Shown: piece after piece, positions 1-8,566 of the stretch | Layout of the letters: every line of letters begins with the position of its first letter | Numbering within the stretch: the first letter of the stretch is position 1 | Source: Gemmatimonadota bacterium | GTDB lineage: Bacteria; Latescibacterota; UBA2968; GCA-2709665 | Reading direction: 5' to 3' | Length of the DNA: 64,000 nucleotides | Assembly: GCA_028873695.1 (NCBI GenBank) | Contig: JAPPNU010000017.1 | Location: forward strand, 236,554-300,553 | The notes under the pieces: model-generated | Seen by the model: only the letters and a program-made list of their open reading frames with translations | The model's database searches: none | Told to the model about the DNA's origin: nothing | Position numbers and translations under genes: made by a program

Positions 1-111
1 CATACCCAGATCGGCCACGAGGCGGATATATTCCCGGAGCCGCTCAGCGGTCCAGGGGACGGACGTCGCGGTGAAGTCGTCCCTGAAATCCAGGGTCATA
101 TGGAATTCCAT
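1..111 (-). CDS. Partial unknown protein, N-terminus only
   Basis: A minus-strand reading frame starts at ATG 111 and runs off the left edge; 37 codons are visible. A purine-rich stretch (agaggcgg) sits just upstream of the start. The visible residues begin MEFHMTLDFRDDFTA and show no motif I recognise. It is divergent from the lectin/ABC operon that starts at 254, so the two may share the intergenic control region. It could be the N-terminus of a cytosolic enzyme (no signal peptide is visible), but the fragment is too short to assign. Confidence 0.45.
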   Translation of the reverse strand, partial: MEFHMTLDFRDDFTATSVPWTAERLREYIRLVADLGM

Positions 112-173
112 CGTGCCGCCTCTGGAGGTCTCGTCCAATTCCGCAATGCGATCTCGCGCGTGGACCTGCCGCC

Positions 174-202
174 TTGACAATGGCATTGAGAGATCCTATC
201 TT
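174..202 (+). promoter_or_regulatory. Sigma-70-type promoter for the lectin/ABC operon
   Basis: TTGACA (174-179) is a perfect -35 box, followed by 17 bp and TATCTT (197-202). Transcription would start near 209, giving a leader of about 45 nt before the ATG at 254. It is the best promoter match in the first kilobase and points at the plus-strand operon. Confidence 0.6.
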
Positions 203-253
203 GTATCTGCCGGTCAGGTCCCGGTTTCAGACCCAGCAATAGGAAACGCCCCG

Positions 254-631
254 ATGCCGCTGACCATCAACAAAATCATCAGGCCGAATGCGATCTGGCA
301 GGAGATGTATCTTCGGGTACGAGAGGGCCAGCGCCTCGTCATTTCCGCCGAAGGCATCTGGTCCCCCGAGATGCGTCCTGCTACCATTACCTGGTGCGGC
401 GCAAATGGAATAGAAGGCCTCCTGGCCGGAGACGACTACCTCCTGCCAGGTACCAACGTGGGCGCCCTGATCTGCCGGGTCGGACCGGAAAATCCGCCCA
501 TGGCGGCAGGGGTCTATTTCGACCTGTTCTCACCTTACGAGGGGCCACTGTTTATGGCAATGAACGAGAACCCCGAATACCAGAACCAGGCCGGGGCGAT
601 TCAGGCCCAGATCATTCTGTTTGAACGGTGA
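254..631 (+). CDS. PA-IL (LecA)-like beta-sandwich protein
   Basis: A 125-residue protein without signal peptide. Its order of motifs matches the PA-IL/LecA lectin fold: a GQRLVISAEGIWS strand (residues 25-37), then GALICRVG (70-77; LecA has GALVMKIG), then MNENPEYQNQAGAI (103-116), which lines up with the LecA calcium/sugar loop NDVPGTYGNNSG. The loop Asp is Glu105 here and only one of the two loop Asn residues is kept (Asn111), so galactose binding should not be assumed. ATG 254 is chosen because aggaaa lies 8 nt upstream. The stop overlaps the GTG of the ABC permease, so the two are translationally coupled; a carbohydrate-sensing or ligand-binding role with the transporter is inference. 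Confidence 0.6.
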   Translation: MPLTINKIIRPNAIWQEMYLRVREGQRLVISAEGIWSPEMRPATITWCGANGIEGLLAGDDYLLPGTNVGALICRVGPENPPMAAGVYFDLFSPYEGPLFMAMNENPEYQNQAGAIQAQIILFER

Positions 632-1419
632 CCCCCGCCTCCGTCATTCGTGTCCTCATCCGTGAGTACGGCCTCTCGCTCGTCTTCGTTCTCGTCACAC
701 TCGGAATCTGGGAACTGCTGGTCGCTGCGTGGGACATCGCAGACTATATCCTGCCGGCGCCTTCGCAGATCCTCGGCAAACTGGTTGCGGCGCGCTACAC
801 GCTCTTGTCCCATGCCTGGGTCACTCTGCAGGAAGCGCTATGGGGTTTTCTTCTCGGCGCCGGCACGGGCGTGGCGGGTGCGATTCTCATGGCGCGCTCT
901 CCGATCATCGAGCGCATGCTGTATCCCGTCGTCATTTCATCCCAGACCTTTCCGAAAGAAGCGCTCGCCCCCCTGTTTATCGTCTGGTTCGGCCTCGGGT
1001 TGTTCCCCAAGGTGATCATCGCGGCGCTCATTTCCTTTTTCCCGGTCATCATCAATACCACACGCGGCCTCCTGGCCGTGGACCCGATCATTCTGGATTT
1101 GATGCGGGCGCTTTCCGCGGGGCGCCGCCAGATACTGATCAAAGTCAGGCTGCCGCACGCCATTCCATATCTGTTCGCCGCTTTGAAAATCTGTGTGACC
1201 CTGAGTGTGATCGGCGCGGTTGTCGGGGAGTTCGTGGGCGCCAGCGCCGGTCTGGGGCACCTTACGCGGCTGGCCAACTCTGAACTGGCTACCGATCTCA
1301 TGTTCGCCGCGCTGATTGTGCTTGGCGCGATGGGCACGTTCCTTTTCCTGATTGTGGAACGCCTGGAAAAACTCCTGCTCAAACGCTGGGGCGACTTCCA
1401 CGAACCGCTCAGGCGATAA
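628..1419 (+). CDS. ABC transporter permease, NitT/TauT/SsuC type
   Basis: A 263-residue inner-membrane permease with about six hydrophobic helices. The cytoplasmic coupling loop of BPD_transp_1 permeases is visible in the central region (ALSAGRRQILIKVRLPHAIP, about residues 153-172). The length is normal for the SsuC/TauC/ThiX family. It starts with GTG at 628, overlapping the TGA of the lectin-like gene by two bases, and is followed 34 bp later by the substrate-binding lipoprotein. No ATPase follows on this strand; the likely partner is the convergent gene ending at 2500. The substrate may be a small organic ion such as a sulfonate, pyrimidine or nitrate, but the sequence does not decide. 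Confidence 0.9.
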   Translation: MTPASVIRVLIREYGLSLVFVLVTLGIWELLVAAWDIADYILPAPSQILGKLVAARYTLLSHAWVTLQEALWGFLLGAGTGVAGAILMARSPIIERMLYPVVISSQTFPKEALAPLFIVWFGLGLFPKVIIAALISFFPVIINTTRGLLAVDPIILDLMRALSAGRRQILIKVRLPHAIPYLFAALKICVTLSVIGAVVGEFVGASAGLGHLTRLANSELATDLMFAALIVLGAMGTFLFLIVERLEKLLLKRWGDFHEPLRR

Positions 1420-1453
1420 ACATCAATCCGGAACCGTTCACTGGGGGAATCCG

Positions 1454-2425
1454 ATGAACCGTATGGCCTGGCTCTTCCTTGCAATCCTGGTTGCCTGCGG
1501 CAAACCACCCGAGACGTTACAGCGCGTCCAGCTGCTTCTGGATTGGAAGGCGCAGATGGAGCACGCCGGTTTCTTTGCGGCGAAGGCGAAAGGATTTTAC
1601 GAAGCCGAGGGGATATCGGTTGAGATTCTCGAAGGTACCGGTGCGCCTACGACAGCGCGTCTCGTCGGCAGCGGCAAATATCAACTCGGAGTCTCCAGCG
1701 GATCAGCCACCCTGATCGCGCGCACCAGGGATATCCCGGTGGTCTCCCTCGCCGTGATCAACCAGCATTCGCCGGTTGTGGTTTATGCGCTGGAAGAGAA
1801 TAACATCCGAAAACCGGAGGATCTGATCGGCAAACGGGTCGGCGTCAATATCGGGGGAACCAAACACCGGGAATTTCAGGCATTTCTCAAGAAGGTGGGT
1901 ATCGAAGAAGAACGCGTGCGGGTGATGGGGATGACGGAATCCAGTCCCGCGCCCCTCCTTGCCGGCAAGGTCGACGCCATGCTGGGGTATACCGAAGACC
2001 AGCCGGTAACCGTCGAACTCCGCGGTCGAGCGGTAACCCGGATTTCATTCGCCCAATACGGCATCGACCTCTACAGCACCAACATCATTGTCAATGCCGA
2101 CTATCTGAAGAAACACCCGGACCTCGTGCGAAGATTCGTCCACGCCAGCATGAAGGGCTGGCGCTACGCCGTCGACAACCCGGAAGACGCCGTGGCGGCA
2201 TATATGGCCGAACGCCCGGAGAGCGACGCCGAATTCAACCGGGCGAATTTCGAAAAGCTCATGCCAATCCTGATGAGCCCGGACGTGGAACGCCTGGGGC
2301 TGGGCGCGCAGACGGCGAAGCGGTGGTCGCACACCCGGGACGTTCTGTTCGATCTGGGCTTGATCAGCCGCAAGATCGACGTTACAGGGCTTTTCGTTCC
2401 CGACCTGCTTCCCCCGGCTCCCTGA
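1454..2425 (+). CDS. ABC substrate-binding lipoprotein, NMT1/THI5-like
   Basis: A 323-residue lipoprotein. The signal peptide ends in LVAC with Cys15 as the lipidation site. After it come the hallmarks of NMT1/THI5-like binding proteins: LDWKAQMEHAGFFAAKAKGF near the mature N-terminus, a GSGKYQLGVSSG ligand-loop region, and EDLIGKRVGVN in the hinge area. These proteins bind thiamine precursors, formylaminopyrimidine, nitrate or sulfonates. ATG 1454 is chosen over an upstream in-frame codon inside the permease because gggggaat precedes it and it gives a proper lipoprotein signal. It completes a lectin-permease-binding protein operon. Confidence 0.88.
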   Translation: MNRMAWLFLAILVACGKPPETLQRVQLLLDWKAQMEHAGFFAAKAKGFYEAEGISVEILEGTGAPTTARLVGSGKYQLGVSSGSATLIARTRDIPVVSLAVINQHSPVVVYALEENNIRKPEDLIGKRVGVNIGGTKHREFQAFLKKVGIEEERVRVMGMTESSPAPLLAGKVDAMLGYTEDQPVTVELRGRAVTRISFAQYGIDLYSTNIIVNADYLKKHPDLVRRFVHASMKGWRYAVDNPEDAVAAYMAERPESDAEFNRANFEKLMPILMSPDVERLGLGAQTAKRWSHTRDVLFDLGLISRKIDVTGLFVPDLLPPAP

Positions 2426-2465
2426 TCGCGCCGCGCGGTTGCTTCCAGGCCGAACCATGTCCGTC

Positions 2466-2491
2466 CATCTCAGGCGTCCTGGGATGAGATG
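2466..2491. terminator. Weak hairpin between convergent genes
   Basis: CATCTC (2466-2471) pairs with GAGATG (2486-2491), and a small AGGcgtCCT hairpin sits inside. It lies in the 74-bp gap between the convergent binding-protein and ATPase genes. There is no T-run, so intrinsic termination is only possible, not shown. Confidence 0.25.
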
Positions 2492-2499
2492 ATACCCCA

Positions 2500-3279
2500 C
2501 TATCCCGCCATCAGCGTCCTCAGGTGCGCAACCATCTCGACAAAACGCGGCTGAGAAAGCAATCCGACGTTTCTCGGCCGGGGAAAATCCACCGCCACGT
2601 CTCCCACCAGCCCGCCGGGACGGGGCGACATCACCACCACACGATCCGAAAGCAGAACGGCCTCGGGTATGCTGTGCGTAATAAACAGCACGGCCGGTTT
2701 CGTGCCCCTCCAGATTCGCAGCAACTCGAGTTGCATGCGTTCTCGCGTCATTTCGTCCAGCGCGCCGAACGGTTCGTCCATCAGCAATACTGAGGGGCGG
2801 TACGTCAGCGCCCTGGCGATGGCCACTCGTGACTGCATGCCCCCCGACAACTGCCTCGGATAGGCGGCTTCGAAGCCCTCGAGCCCAACCGTTCGAACCA
2901 TTTCAGCGGCTCTCGACGCCACGTCGGAATCGTTGAATATCTCTCCAGGCAGCCCCACGTTCTCTTCTACCGTCCGCCAGCCAAGAAGCGCCGGACTCTG
3001 GAAGACCACGCCTATTTCACGGGCCCTCCTGGCTTCCGCGGGCAACTTTCCGTTCACCCGAACGGTCCCGGACGTGGGCGTCTCCAGGTCGCCGACAATA
3101 CGCATCAGGCTGGTCTTTCCGCAACCGGACGGCCCGACAACGCTTACGAAAACACCGTGCGGCACCTGAAGATTCACGTCTTTCAGCGCCTCCACCCGCC
3201 CGGAATCGCTTTCGAATACCTTGCTCACGCCGCGGACGTCGATGGCCAGACGCTTCATCGCGCAACCTGTCGTGTTCAT
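2500..3279 (-). CDS. ABC transporter ATPase, SsuB/TauB family
   Basis: A 259-residue nucleotide-binding subunit. Walker A is GPSGCGKTS (49-57), the signature is LSGGMQ (144-149), Walker B is LLMDEPFGALD (165-175) and the switch histidine is His202. Its start ATG 3279 shares one base with the TGA of the upstream DUF6785 gene (TGATG), which indicates coupling; a second ATG at 3258 is an alternative. It is convergent with, and immediately beyond, a permease and binding protein that lack an ATPase, so it very probably energises that importer. That one NBD is cotranscribed with a different membrane protein is the odd feature. Confidence 0.92.
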   Translation of the reverse strand: MNTTGCAMKRLAIDVRGVSKVFESDSGRVEALKDVNLQVPHGVFVSVVGPSGCGKTSLMRIVGDLETPTSGTVRVNGKLPAEARRAREIGVVFQSPALLGWRTVEENVGLPGEIFNDSDVASRAAEMVRTVGLEGFEAAYPRQLSGGMQSRVAIARALTYRPSVLLMDEPFGALDEMTRERMQLELLRIWRGTKPAVLFITHSIPEAVLLSDRVVVMSPRPGGLVGDVAVDFPRPRNVGLLSQPRFVEMVAHLRTLMAG

Positions 3280-5276
3280 CAGTACCCGTGAATATAGTGG
3301 CCGCCCTCGGGAAACCAGATCAGGTCCACCAGAAAGGAACATCCAACGGCGAATACGTAACCCACAATCAACCCGTAGCAGACCGGTTTTACGCGCCGGT
3401 ACAGGGAGATGCCGCCAAAACGGAGGACCATCAGCTTGGCCAGCCACACCAGAAATATATCCAGCACGTAAAGCCGGACGTACCCGCTCGACATCAGCAT
3501 AACCCCCAGGGGATGAAGCGGCCACCAGGAGAATCGGCTTTGCATCAACTGTATGGCGCCCGCGGCCAGGCCGCCGAGGAGCCATACGCCTATCTTTCCC
3601 GGATCGGTAACCTCGGGGTCCGTGTCCGCAACCGCCTTTGCGATCCCCTCGTACATCCCTCGCGGCGCGCCGACCAGAGACCACGTGCGAAACGTGCTGC
3701 CGCCCTCCTGGTAGCAGATGGAGACCGTATAGGCGATTGCGGCCAGCATGCCCGCTACGAGGCTGACGGCCACGACCCATCCCGTACGGCCCGGCCGCCC
3801 CGCCAATCTTTCCACGTGAGGAAGCGCCGCCGGCAACCGCCAGCCTGCCAGCAGCCGCCAGTTCACCAGGCGCAGGCCCACAAGCGTGGATTCGTTCATC
3901 CTGTTCGCGCCCACGGTCATATTCAGGATCGAAGTTGGAAAACTGGGAAACAGATAGGCAAAGCCGCTCGCGGCCAGAAACTTCATGACAACGAGGATGC
4001 TCGCCCAGAACAGCAATAGCCAGGCCAGGCCGACTGTGACGCTGTAACCCGCCCTGCTCAGCCAGAAAACCATATAAATGCCGCCGGCCAGAATGGCAAT
4101 CAGGGCCAGTCGTGGCGTTAGAATCGCGGTCTCCGGCTCTTCGTCGTCTCGCGGCCTCGCAACCTGCCGAAAGACACGCTTGAGGTGTCCCCTTGCGGCC
4201 CAGAGGGTCCAGACCACCATGCCCATGCTGACGCCGTGCGTGAACAGCCCCAGAATGGTCGAGGGCTTGGCCTCCTGCCCCGCGAGGCCCACCGAGAATC
4301 CGACCCGGGACATCGCATACAGACCCAGTTGTCCTGACAGCCACAACGACCATATGCTGAACAGGATGTCCAGGTCGCACAGGAACGTAAAGCCAAGGAC
4401 GGTGGGCAACATCCGGTAGGAGAACGGCTGAAGATAGCGGGACAACTCCGCGCCTCTGGGCCCGGTCGGACCATAGTATGCGTCAAAAATCGCCAGCCGG
4501 GGAAATCCGGGACTCCAGTATTCAATCAGATTCCACAGCAGGGGAACGGCTGCTATCGCGAAACCTGTCCAGAACAACCACTGACGCGCAAACGGAGGCC
4601 AGCCACGCTTCCGGTCGAAGCCCTCCGTCAAATCGATCGGCACTTGCGCCAGCGGATAGGTAAGCCGTTCGTGCCGGACCCACTGCTTCTGGAATACCGC
4701 CGTCAACCCCACCCCGATCGCCGTCATCGCGGCGCCGGCGGACATCGCCCAGAAAACAGGTCCCAGCCATGCACCCCACGGCACGCCCGCGCCCTTCTCG
4801 ATACCAAGGAAAAACCCCTCGGTAACGCCAGGAAAATCCGACGGAAACATCCACCAGGGCAGATAGTCGAATATCAACTCCCGCCACCGGTTTTCGGGGG
4901 AGGCGTAATACCTGGGGGCCGCCATTGCGCCAACCCACTGCGTAATCCAGTTGTATCCGGCAAATGAACCGCCCACCCAGAGCATGCTCAACGCCATCCT
5001 CAACTCCGCGGACGTCAGGGACAGCCACGGCGCAAAGCGCTTCAGCAGGGCGTTAACCAGAAGCCATGCGACAAAGGGCAACAATACGGCCAGAGGCAGA
5101 TTCGCCATCGCCATATGGGCGGAGCGAGACCTGAACTCCAGAAACGTCGCGGCGACACAAGCGAAAACCAGCATTGCGACCGAAAGCGCGATAACGGTTC
5201 CACGCAGTCCCTCTTCGGCGGAGGCCGGGGAATCTTCCGGCACCGGGACGCGATTGAGGGATTCGGGCTGACTCAT
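3279..5276 (-). CDS. DUF6785-type polytopic membrane protein (OPT-like)
   Basis: A 665-residue integral membrane protein with a dozen or more hydrophobic helices, starting at ATG 5276 after a 33-residue soluble N-terminus. The signature of the family is seen in PRYYASPENRWRELIFDYLP (about residues 126-145), WVRHERLTYPLAQVPI and the C-terminal GGHYIHGY. Two relatives occur at 23274-25277 and 25293-27305. Family members resemble oligopeptide-transporter-like permeases, and a transport role is likely, but no substrate is established. This copy is the most divergent of the three and is the only one coupled to an ABC ATPase gene (one-base overlap). Confidence 0.8.
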   Translation of the reverse strand: MSQPESLNRVPVPEDSPASAEEGLRGTVIALSVAMLVFACVAATFLEFRSRSAHMAMANLPLAVLLPFVAWLLVNALLKRFAPWLSLTSAELRMALSMLWVGGSFAGYNWITQWVGAMAAPRYYASPENRWRELIFDYLPWWMFPSDFPGVTEGFFLGIEKGAGVPWGAWLGPVFWAMSAGAAMTAIGVGLTAVFQKQWVRHERLTYPLAQVPIDLTEGFDRKRGWPPFARQWLFWTGFAIAAVPLLWNLIEYWSPGFPRLAIFDAYYGPTGPRGAELSRYLQPFSYRMLPTVLGFTFLCDLDILFSIWSLWLSGQLGLYAMSRVGFSVGLAGQEAKPSTILGLFTHGVSMGMVVWTLWAARGHLKRVFRQVARPRDDEEPETAILTPRLALIAILAGGIYMVFWLSRAGYSVTVGLAWLLLFWASILVVMKFLAASGFAYLFPSFPTSILNMTVGANRMNESTLVGLRLVNWRLLAGWRLPAALPHVERLAGRPGRTGWVVAVSLVAGMLAAIAYTVSICYQEGGSTFRTWSLVGAPRGMYEGIAKAVADTDPEVTDPGKIGVWLLGGLAAGAIQLMQSRFSWWPLHPLGVMLMSSGYVRLYVLDIFLVWLAKLMVLRFGGISLYRRVKPVCYGLIVGYVFAVGCSFLVDLIWFPEGGHYIHGY

Positions 5277-5653
5277 AGCATTCTGAACCGGATTGAAGTA
5301 GACAGGAGAACGAAAGCGGTCAACTCAGTGGAGGCGGCGCGGCCCAGCATGTCCGGCGAGACCGCGGACACGGCTGGCGTAAAACCCGGATGAACACCTC
5401 AAGGGGAACCGGCGGCGACGCCGGCATGTCGTCCGATATAAAAAAAACAGAGGCCGCCTCCGTGGAATTCAGCCTCGGTTGTGCTGTATTTTCAAATATC
5501 CGTACGTTTAGCCGCATATCGAAAAGAGACAGCAGTTAAATTGGCCGCAGAAAGCACAAAAGGCACAGAAGGTACCGGTGCCAAACGGGGTATCGAGGTC
5601 GTCCATAGGGTTGATATTTCAGTTTTACGTTCCGGAAAACTTACGAACAATGG
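5277..5653. other. Intergenic region holding a dispersed repeat
   Basis: This 377-bp gap lies between the divergently read ends of the DUF6785 gene and the kelch gene (both minus). I see no convincing gene. Positions 5521-5640 hold one copy of the dispersed repeat R1. The part 5277-5520 shows nothing I can name; it should hold the promoter of the DUF6785/ATPase pair. Confidence 0.6.
5521..5640 (-). repeat. Dispersed repeat R1, copy a
   Basis: Read on the minus strand this matches 35807-35925 over its whole length with small gaps, with an almost identical core containing gccttctgtgccttttgtgc. The core read on the plus strand is three 9-mers: CGCAGAAAG, CACAAAAGG, CACAGAAGG. It lies 14 bp beyond the stop codon of the kelch gene. 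No open frame or terminal inverted repeat is evident. Confidence 0.7.
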
Positions 5654-6793
5654 TCAGGGATTGTACACCAGCGCATGTTCGAGATACAGGAACTCCTCGT
5701 CCACACCTCCGGCCACGAGTACCCGCCCGTCGTTCAACAGGGTGGCGGTGGCGCCGCTTCTAATCCTGCCTGCGTTACCGCCGACGAACTGAAAGACCCG
5801 CGTATCGGGATCGTAGATCTCCGCATCGGCCGCCGCGCCGCCCACAATGAGTACCTTTCCGTCGCGCAGCCTGGTGGCCGAGTGTCCGAACCTTGGCGCC
5901 AGCATGTTTCCCGTGTTCCGGAATGAGGGGTAGTCGGGATCGAAAATCTCCGCGCTGCTCACGGGGCTGAATACGCCTGCCCCGAACTCGGCGCTGCCGC
6001 CGGCCAGCAGCACGCGCCCGTCTTCCAGCAGCGCCGCCGTATGCCCGAATCTGACGACCTGAAGGCTGGCGCCGCCCGGCGCCGTGAACAGGTCGGTATC
6101 CGGATCGAAACGCTGGGCAAGTCCCCTGGCGCCGCCCGCAATGAGCACGTCTCCGCTGTTGAGAAGCGTGGCAGTCTGCTGAACGCGCCTGGTACCGACG
6201 TTGAGGGTTTTTACAATACTGTCCGCCTGTGGATTGTAGATCTCCGCCATGAATGTCAGATCGCCCAGCAACAGCACTCTTCCATCCCGCAATGCCGTCG
6301 CCGAACTCGGACGCTGGATTCTGGTGGCTGCCGAACTGCCCGCGAAGGAACCGGAATCGGGATCGTACAGGACCAGTGATTGCCGGCCTCCTCCGGCAAT
6401 CAACACCTGGCCCGTACTCAACAAGACAGCCACGTGACCGCTGCGACCTTCCGGCAGATCGCCCGTTCGACGAAACCTTCCGGCAACCGGATCGAAGACC
6501 TCGGCACTCGTCAGCGGCGCTTCGACGCCGGCGGTGACCACGTGTATTCCTCCGGCCACCAACACCGTACCGTCCGACAGCCGCGTGGCCGTGTGATCAC
6601 GCCTGGGTTCGATCATTGGACCGACCGCGCCAAAGGACCTGGGCGCGACGCTTCCCAGCGGCGACCCGGCCTCGTCAACTCCACACCCGCATAGCGTTAC
6701 TCCGGCGAGGGCGGACCATACGACGGGAAGAACCCTTCGGCCGAAGACCGCCGGTATCTTAAATCGCGCGCGTGAATTGGCGTTGTTTAGCAT
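5654..6793 (-). CDS. Kelch-type beta-propeller lipoprotein
   Basis: A 379-residue exported protein. A hydrophobic signal ends in LCGC, giving Cys37 as a possible lipidation site. Seven repeats follow, each with an D/SG-x-VL-x-GG core (DGTVLVAGG, TGQVLIAGG, SGDVLIAGG, DGRVLLAGG, DGKVLIVGG, DGRVLVAGG and one degenerate DGRVLLLGD), as expected of a seven-bladed kelch propeller. Start ATG 6793 has ggagc 3 nt upstream. It is 16 bp downstream of the aldo/keto reductase gene on the same strand. The role is probably binding at the cell surface or periplasm; no catalytic domain is attached. Confidence 0.82.
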   Translation of the reverse strand: MLNNANSRARFKIPAVFGRRVLPVVWSALAGVTLCGCGVDEAGSPLGSVAPRSFGAVGPMIEPRRDHTATRLSDGTVLVAGGIHVVTAGVEAPLTSAEVFDPVAGRFRRTGDLPEGRSGHVAVLLSTGQVLIAGGGRQSLVLYDPDSGSFAGSSAATRIQRPSSATALRDGRVLLLGDLTFMAEIYNPQADSIVKTLNVGTRRVQQTATLLNSGDVLIAGGARGLAQRFDPDTDLFTAPGGASLQVVRFGHTAALLEDGRVLLAGGSAEFGAGVFSPVSSAEIFDPDYPSFRNTGNMLAPRFGHSATRLRDGKVLIVGGAAADAEIYDPDTRVFQFVGGNAGRIRSGATATLLNDGRVLVAGGVDEEFLYLEHALVYNP

Positions 6794-6809
6794 TTGCTCC
6801 GATCGCCTT

Positions 6810-7733
6810 CTATTCCACCGCCCCGTAATGCGGTCCCCAGTCTGCGGCCACCTGCCGCCCAAGCCGCTCCGCAGCGAGGCCGTCCGCCCCATCCAGCGGC
6901 GTAATCCGCCGCGCCCATTCCACGTTCTGCGCGAGTTCGGATTCGGAAAACACCCCCACGACCGCCGTAGAGACCCCGGGCAACCCCAGCGCGTACCGCA
7001 GCGCCACTTCGTGATCGTGCGGCCCATGAGCGGCCAGGGCCGAAGGCGCCGGCTTGTCGTAGTTCATGTCCAACGCCCCTCCATAGACCTTCATGGCCGC
7101 GACGCCAACGTCCTGTTCACATGCGATCGGGAGCACTTCGTTCTCGAAGTTGTACGTATATCGGTCCGCGATGTTCATGGCGAGCATCACCACGTCTATT
7201 TCCGCTTCCTTCAATACCCGGGCGGTGCGCCAGGGCGCGTTGTGCGCCGTTACTCCGATAAACCGGGTCCAACCTCGCCGGCGTGCTTCCATAAGGCCCT
7301 CGAGCGCGCCATCGGAGGCCAGCACCCTGTCTACGTCGCGGTTACCCATCGAATGCACGTAGACCAGGTCGACGTGATCAGTCTGCAGATCTATCAGGCC
7401 TTTCTCCAGCATCGAAAGCGCCGAGGCCGCGTCGTCTGCCGGCGTCTTGGTGACCAGAAAGACTTCGTCCCTGCGGCTGGCCATGACCTGCCCCAGCTGA
7501 AGATGCGCGCGGCCGTAGCCTGGCGCGGTATCGATGAACGTCACGCCATGATCGATCGCCATGTGGCAGAGCGAAACGGCTTTATCGTCATCCATGCCGA
7601 TTCCGCCGGGGGCCGAACCGTAACCAAGGACGGGCACACGCACGCCGGTCTTACCCAGCATCCTCCGGGGCAACTGCTTCGTCTGACGCTTCGGTGTCGC
7701 TGCTACCGGACCACTCTCAACGGACTGAGCCAT
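6810..7733 (-). CDS. Aldo/keto reductase
   Basis: A 307-residue cytosolic TIM-barrel NAD(P)H oxidoreductase. The complete catalytic tetrad is visible: Asp68 and Tyr73 in FIDTAPGYG, Lys96 in FLVTKTP and His127 in VDLVYVHSM. ATG 7733 is chosen because gggaga lies just upstream and a normal N-terminal region follows; longer in-frame extensions are less likely. The reductase precedes the kelch gene by 16 bp. The substrate is unknown. It contrasts with the second AKR-like protein at 12970-13800, which has lost these residues. Confidence 0.9.
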   Translation of the reverse strand: MAQSVESGPVAATPKRQTKQLPRRMLGKTGVRVPVLGYGSAPGGIGMDDDKAVSLCHMAIDHGVTFIDTAPGYGRAHLQLGQVMASRRDEVFLVTKTPADDAASALSMLEKGLIDLQTDHVDLVYVHSMGNRDVDRVLASDGALEGLMEARRRGWTRFIGVTAHNAPWRTARVLKEAEIDVVMLAMNIADRYTYNFENEVLPIACEQDVGVAAMKVYGGALDMNYDKPAPSALAAHGPHDHEVALRYALGLPGVSTAVVGVFSESELAQNVEWARRITPLDGADGLAAERLGRQVAADWGPHYGAVE

Positions 7734-7861
7734 GGCATTCTCCCGAAAGTAAGGTTCCTCACGGCCTTTGCTTCGTGTACCCTGAAAGCTTCTCAAATAT
7801 GACGACACAATGCAGGCACTGTCAAATACTGATGCAACGGGTGGCATCGGGTCGGCGCCGT

Positions 7862-8197
7862 TCAACGCGTCTGCTCTCTACCCATTTTTCGCAGGGAGTC
7901 GTACGTATAGATCCCCGTATCGTGACCGTCTCCCCACCTGATCTGTATGGCGTACCGCCCCACCGGTACCACGTCGGTAACGTCGGCGGTCGCGTCGCGC
8001 TCTTCGGGTGTCAACATATGCAGACCCCCGCCCCTGGCCAGTTGTTCGCGGCGGTCCGAACACAGCGCGCAAGGACACCACCGCCGCAACACGGAGAGCG
8101 GCAGACTGTCGATGCGGCCTCCCCGCCACTCGATTTCCATCTCTCCGGCGTCCCGATTCACGTCGATGCGTACGGGAATGCCCGTTCTATCGTTCAT
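7862..8197 (-). CDS. DUF971 (GBBH-like) domain protein
   Basis: A 111-residue protein made of a single DUF971 domain: an N-terminal strand pair (residues 18-34) containing EIEWRGG, then LRRWCPCALC with Cys41, Cys43 and Cys46, and a C-terminal YAIQIRWGDGHDTGIYTYDSLR-type ending. The domain is often encoded with or fused to Mrp/ApbC-type Fe-S proteins or gamma-butyrobetaine hydroxylase, and may bind metal; here it stands alone. ATG 8197 fits the normal family N-terminus; a TTG at 8245 would add 16 residues. Confidence 0.82.
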   Translation of the reverse strand: MNDRTGIPVRIDVNRDAGEMEIEWRGGRIDSLPLSVLRRWCPCALCSDRREQLARGGGLHMLTPEERDATADVTDVVPVGRYAIQIRWGDGHDTGIYTYDSLRKMGREQTR

Positions 8198-8566
8198 CAC
8201 GCCACATCGGGCCGGGCAATAGTGGACCCGCAACCCGTTTTTCAAGTTTGCGCTTGACTTTTCGCATGTCTGTACTAATTTAGTGGTTTATGGCTACAGG
8301 TTCGTATACGCGTTCTCGGCGGGCCGATCGTTCACCCGCGAAGATCATGACGTCTCGGCGTCTGCCGGGCCGGGCCGGGGGAGGCCGTCGGCCCGGAACC
8401 TTTTCCCGATCCGTTTGTATAAAGTGGAAACGAGTCGAATCCGGCCAGTCTCGCCCGGCGTCGGCCTCCGCGTCCAATCCACCAGGGTGAGGCCAATAAT
8501 CCGGATCGATTCGGCGCCCGGCCCCTGTGCATTGCCAATCCGAACATAATCCCATCCATCTGAACA
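8198..8566. other. Intergenic region, divergent promoters only
   Basis: The gap between the divergent DUF971 and TonB genes is 369 bp. The open frames inside it have arginine/proline-rich translations and no motif, so I call no gene. A candidate plus-strand promoter lies at 8254-8281. Confidence 0.5.
8254..8281 (+). promoter_or_regulatory. Candidate promoter upstream of TonB gene
   Basis: TTGACT (8254-8259), 16 bp, then TAATTT (8276-8281). It would give a long leader of about 280 nt before the TonB start at 8567, so another promoter may lie closer. Confidence 0.35.

Noticed and set aside
2500..4380. A 626-codon open frame including the ABC ATPase and a long N-terminal extension
   Set aside because: Only the last 259 codons have ATPase motifs; the extension lies antisense-free in the same strand but in another frame of the DUF6785 gene and has a biased, unrecognisable translation. 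It is a shadow frame.
8283..8549. Plus-strand open frame in the gap before the TonB gene
   Set aside because: Arg/Pro-rich translation with no start context and no motif; typical for high-GC non-coding DNA.
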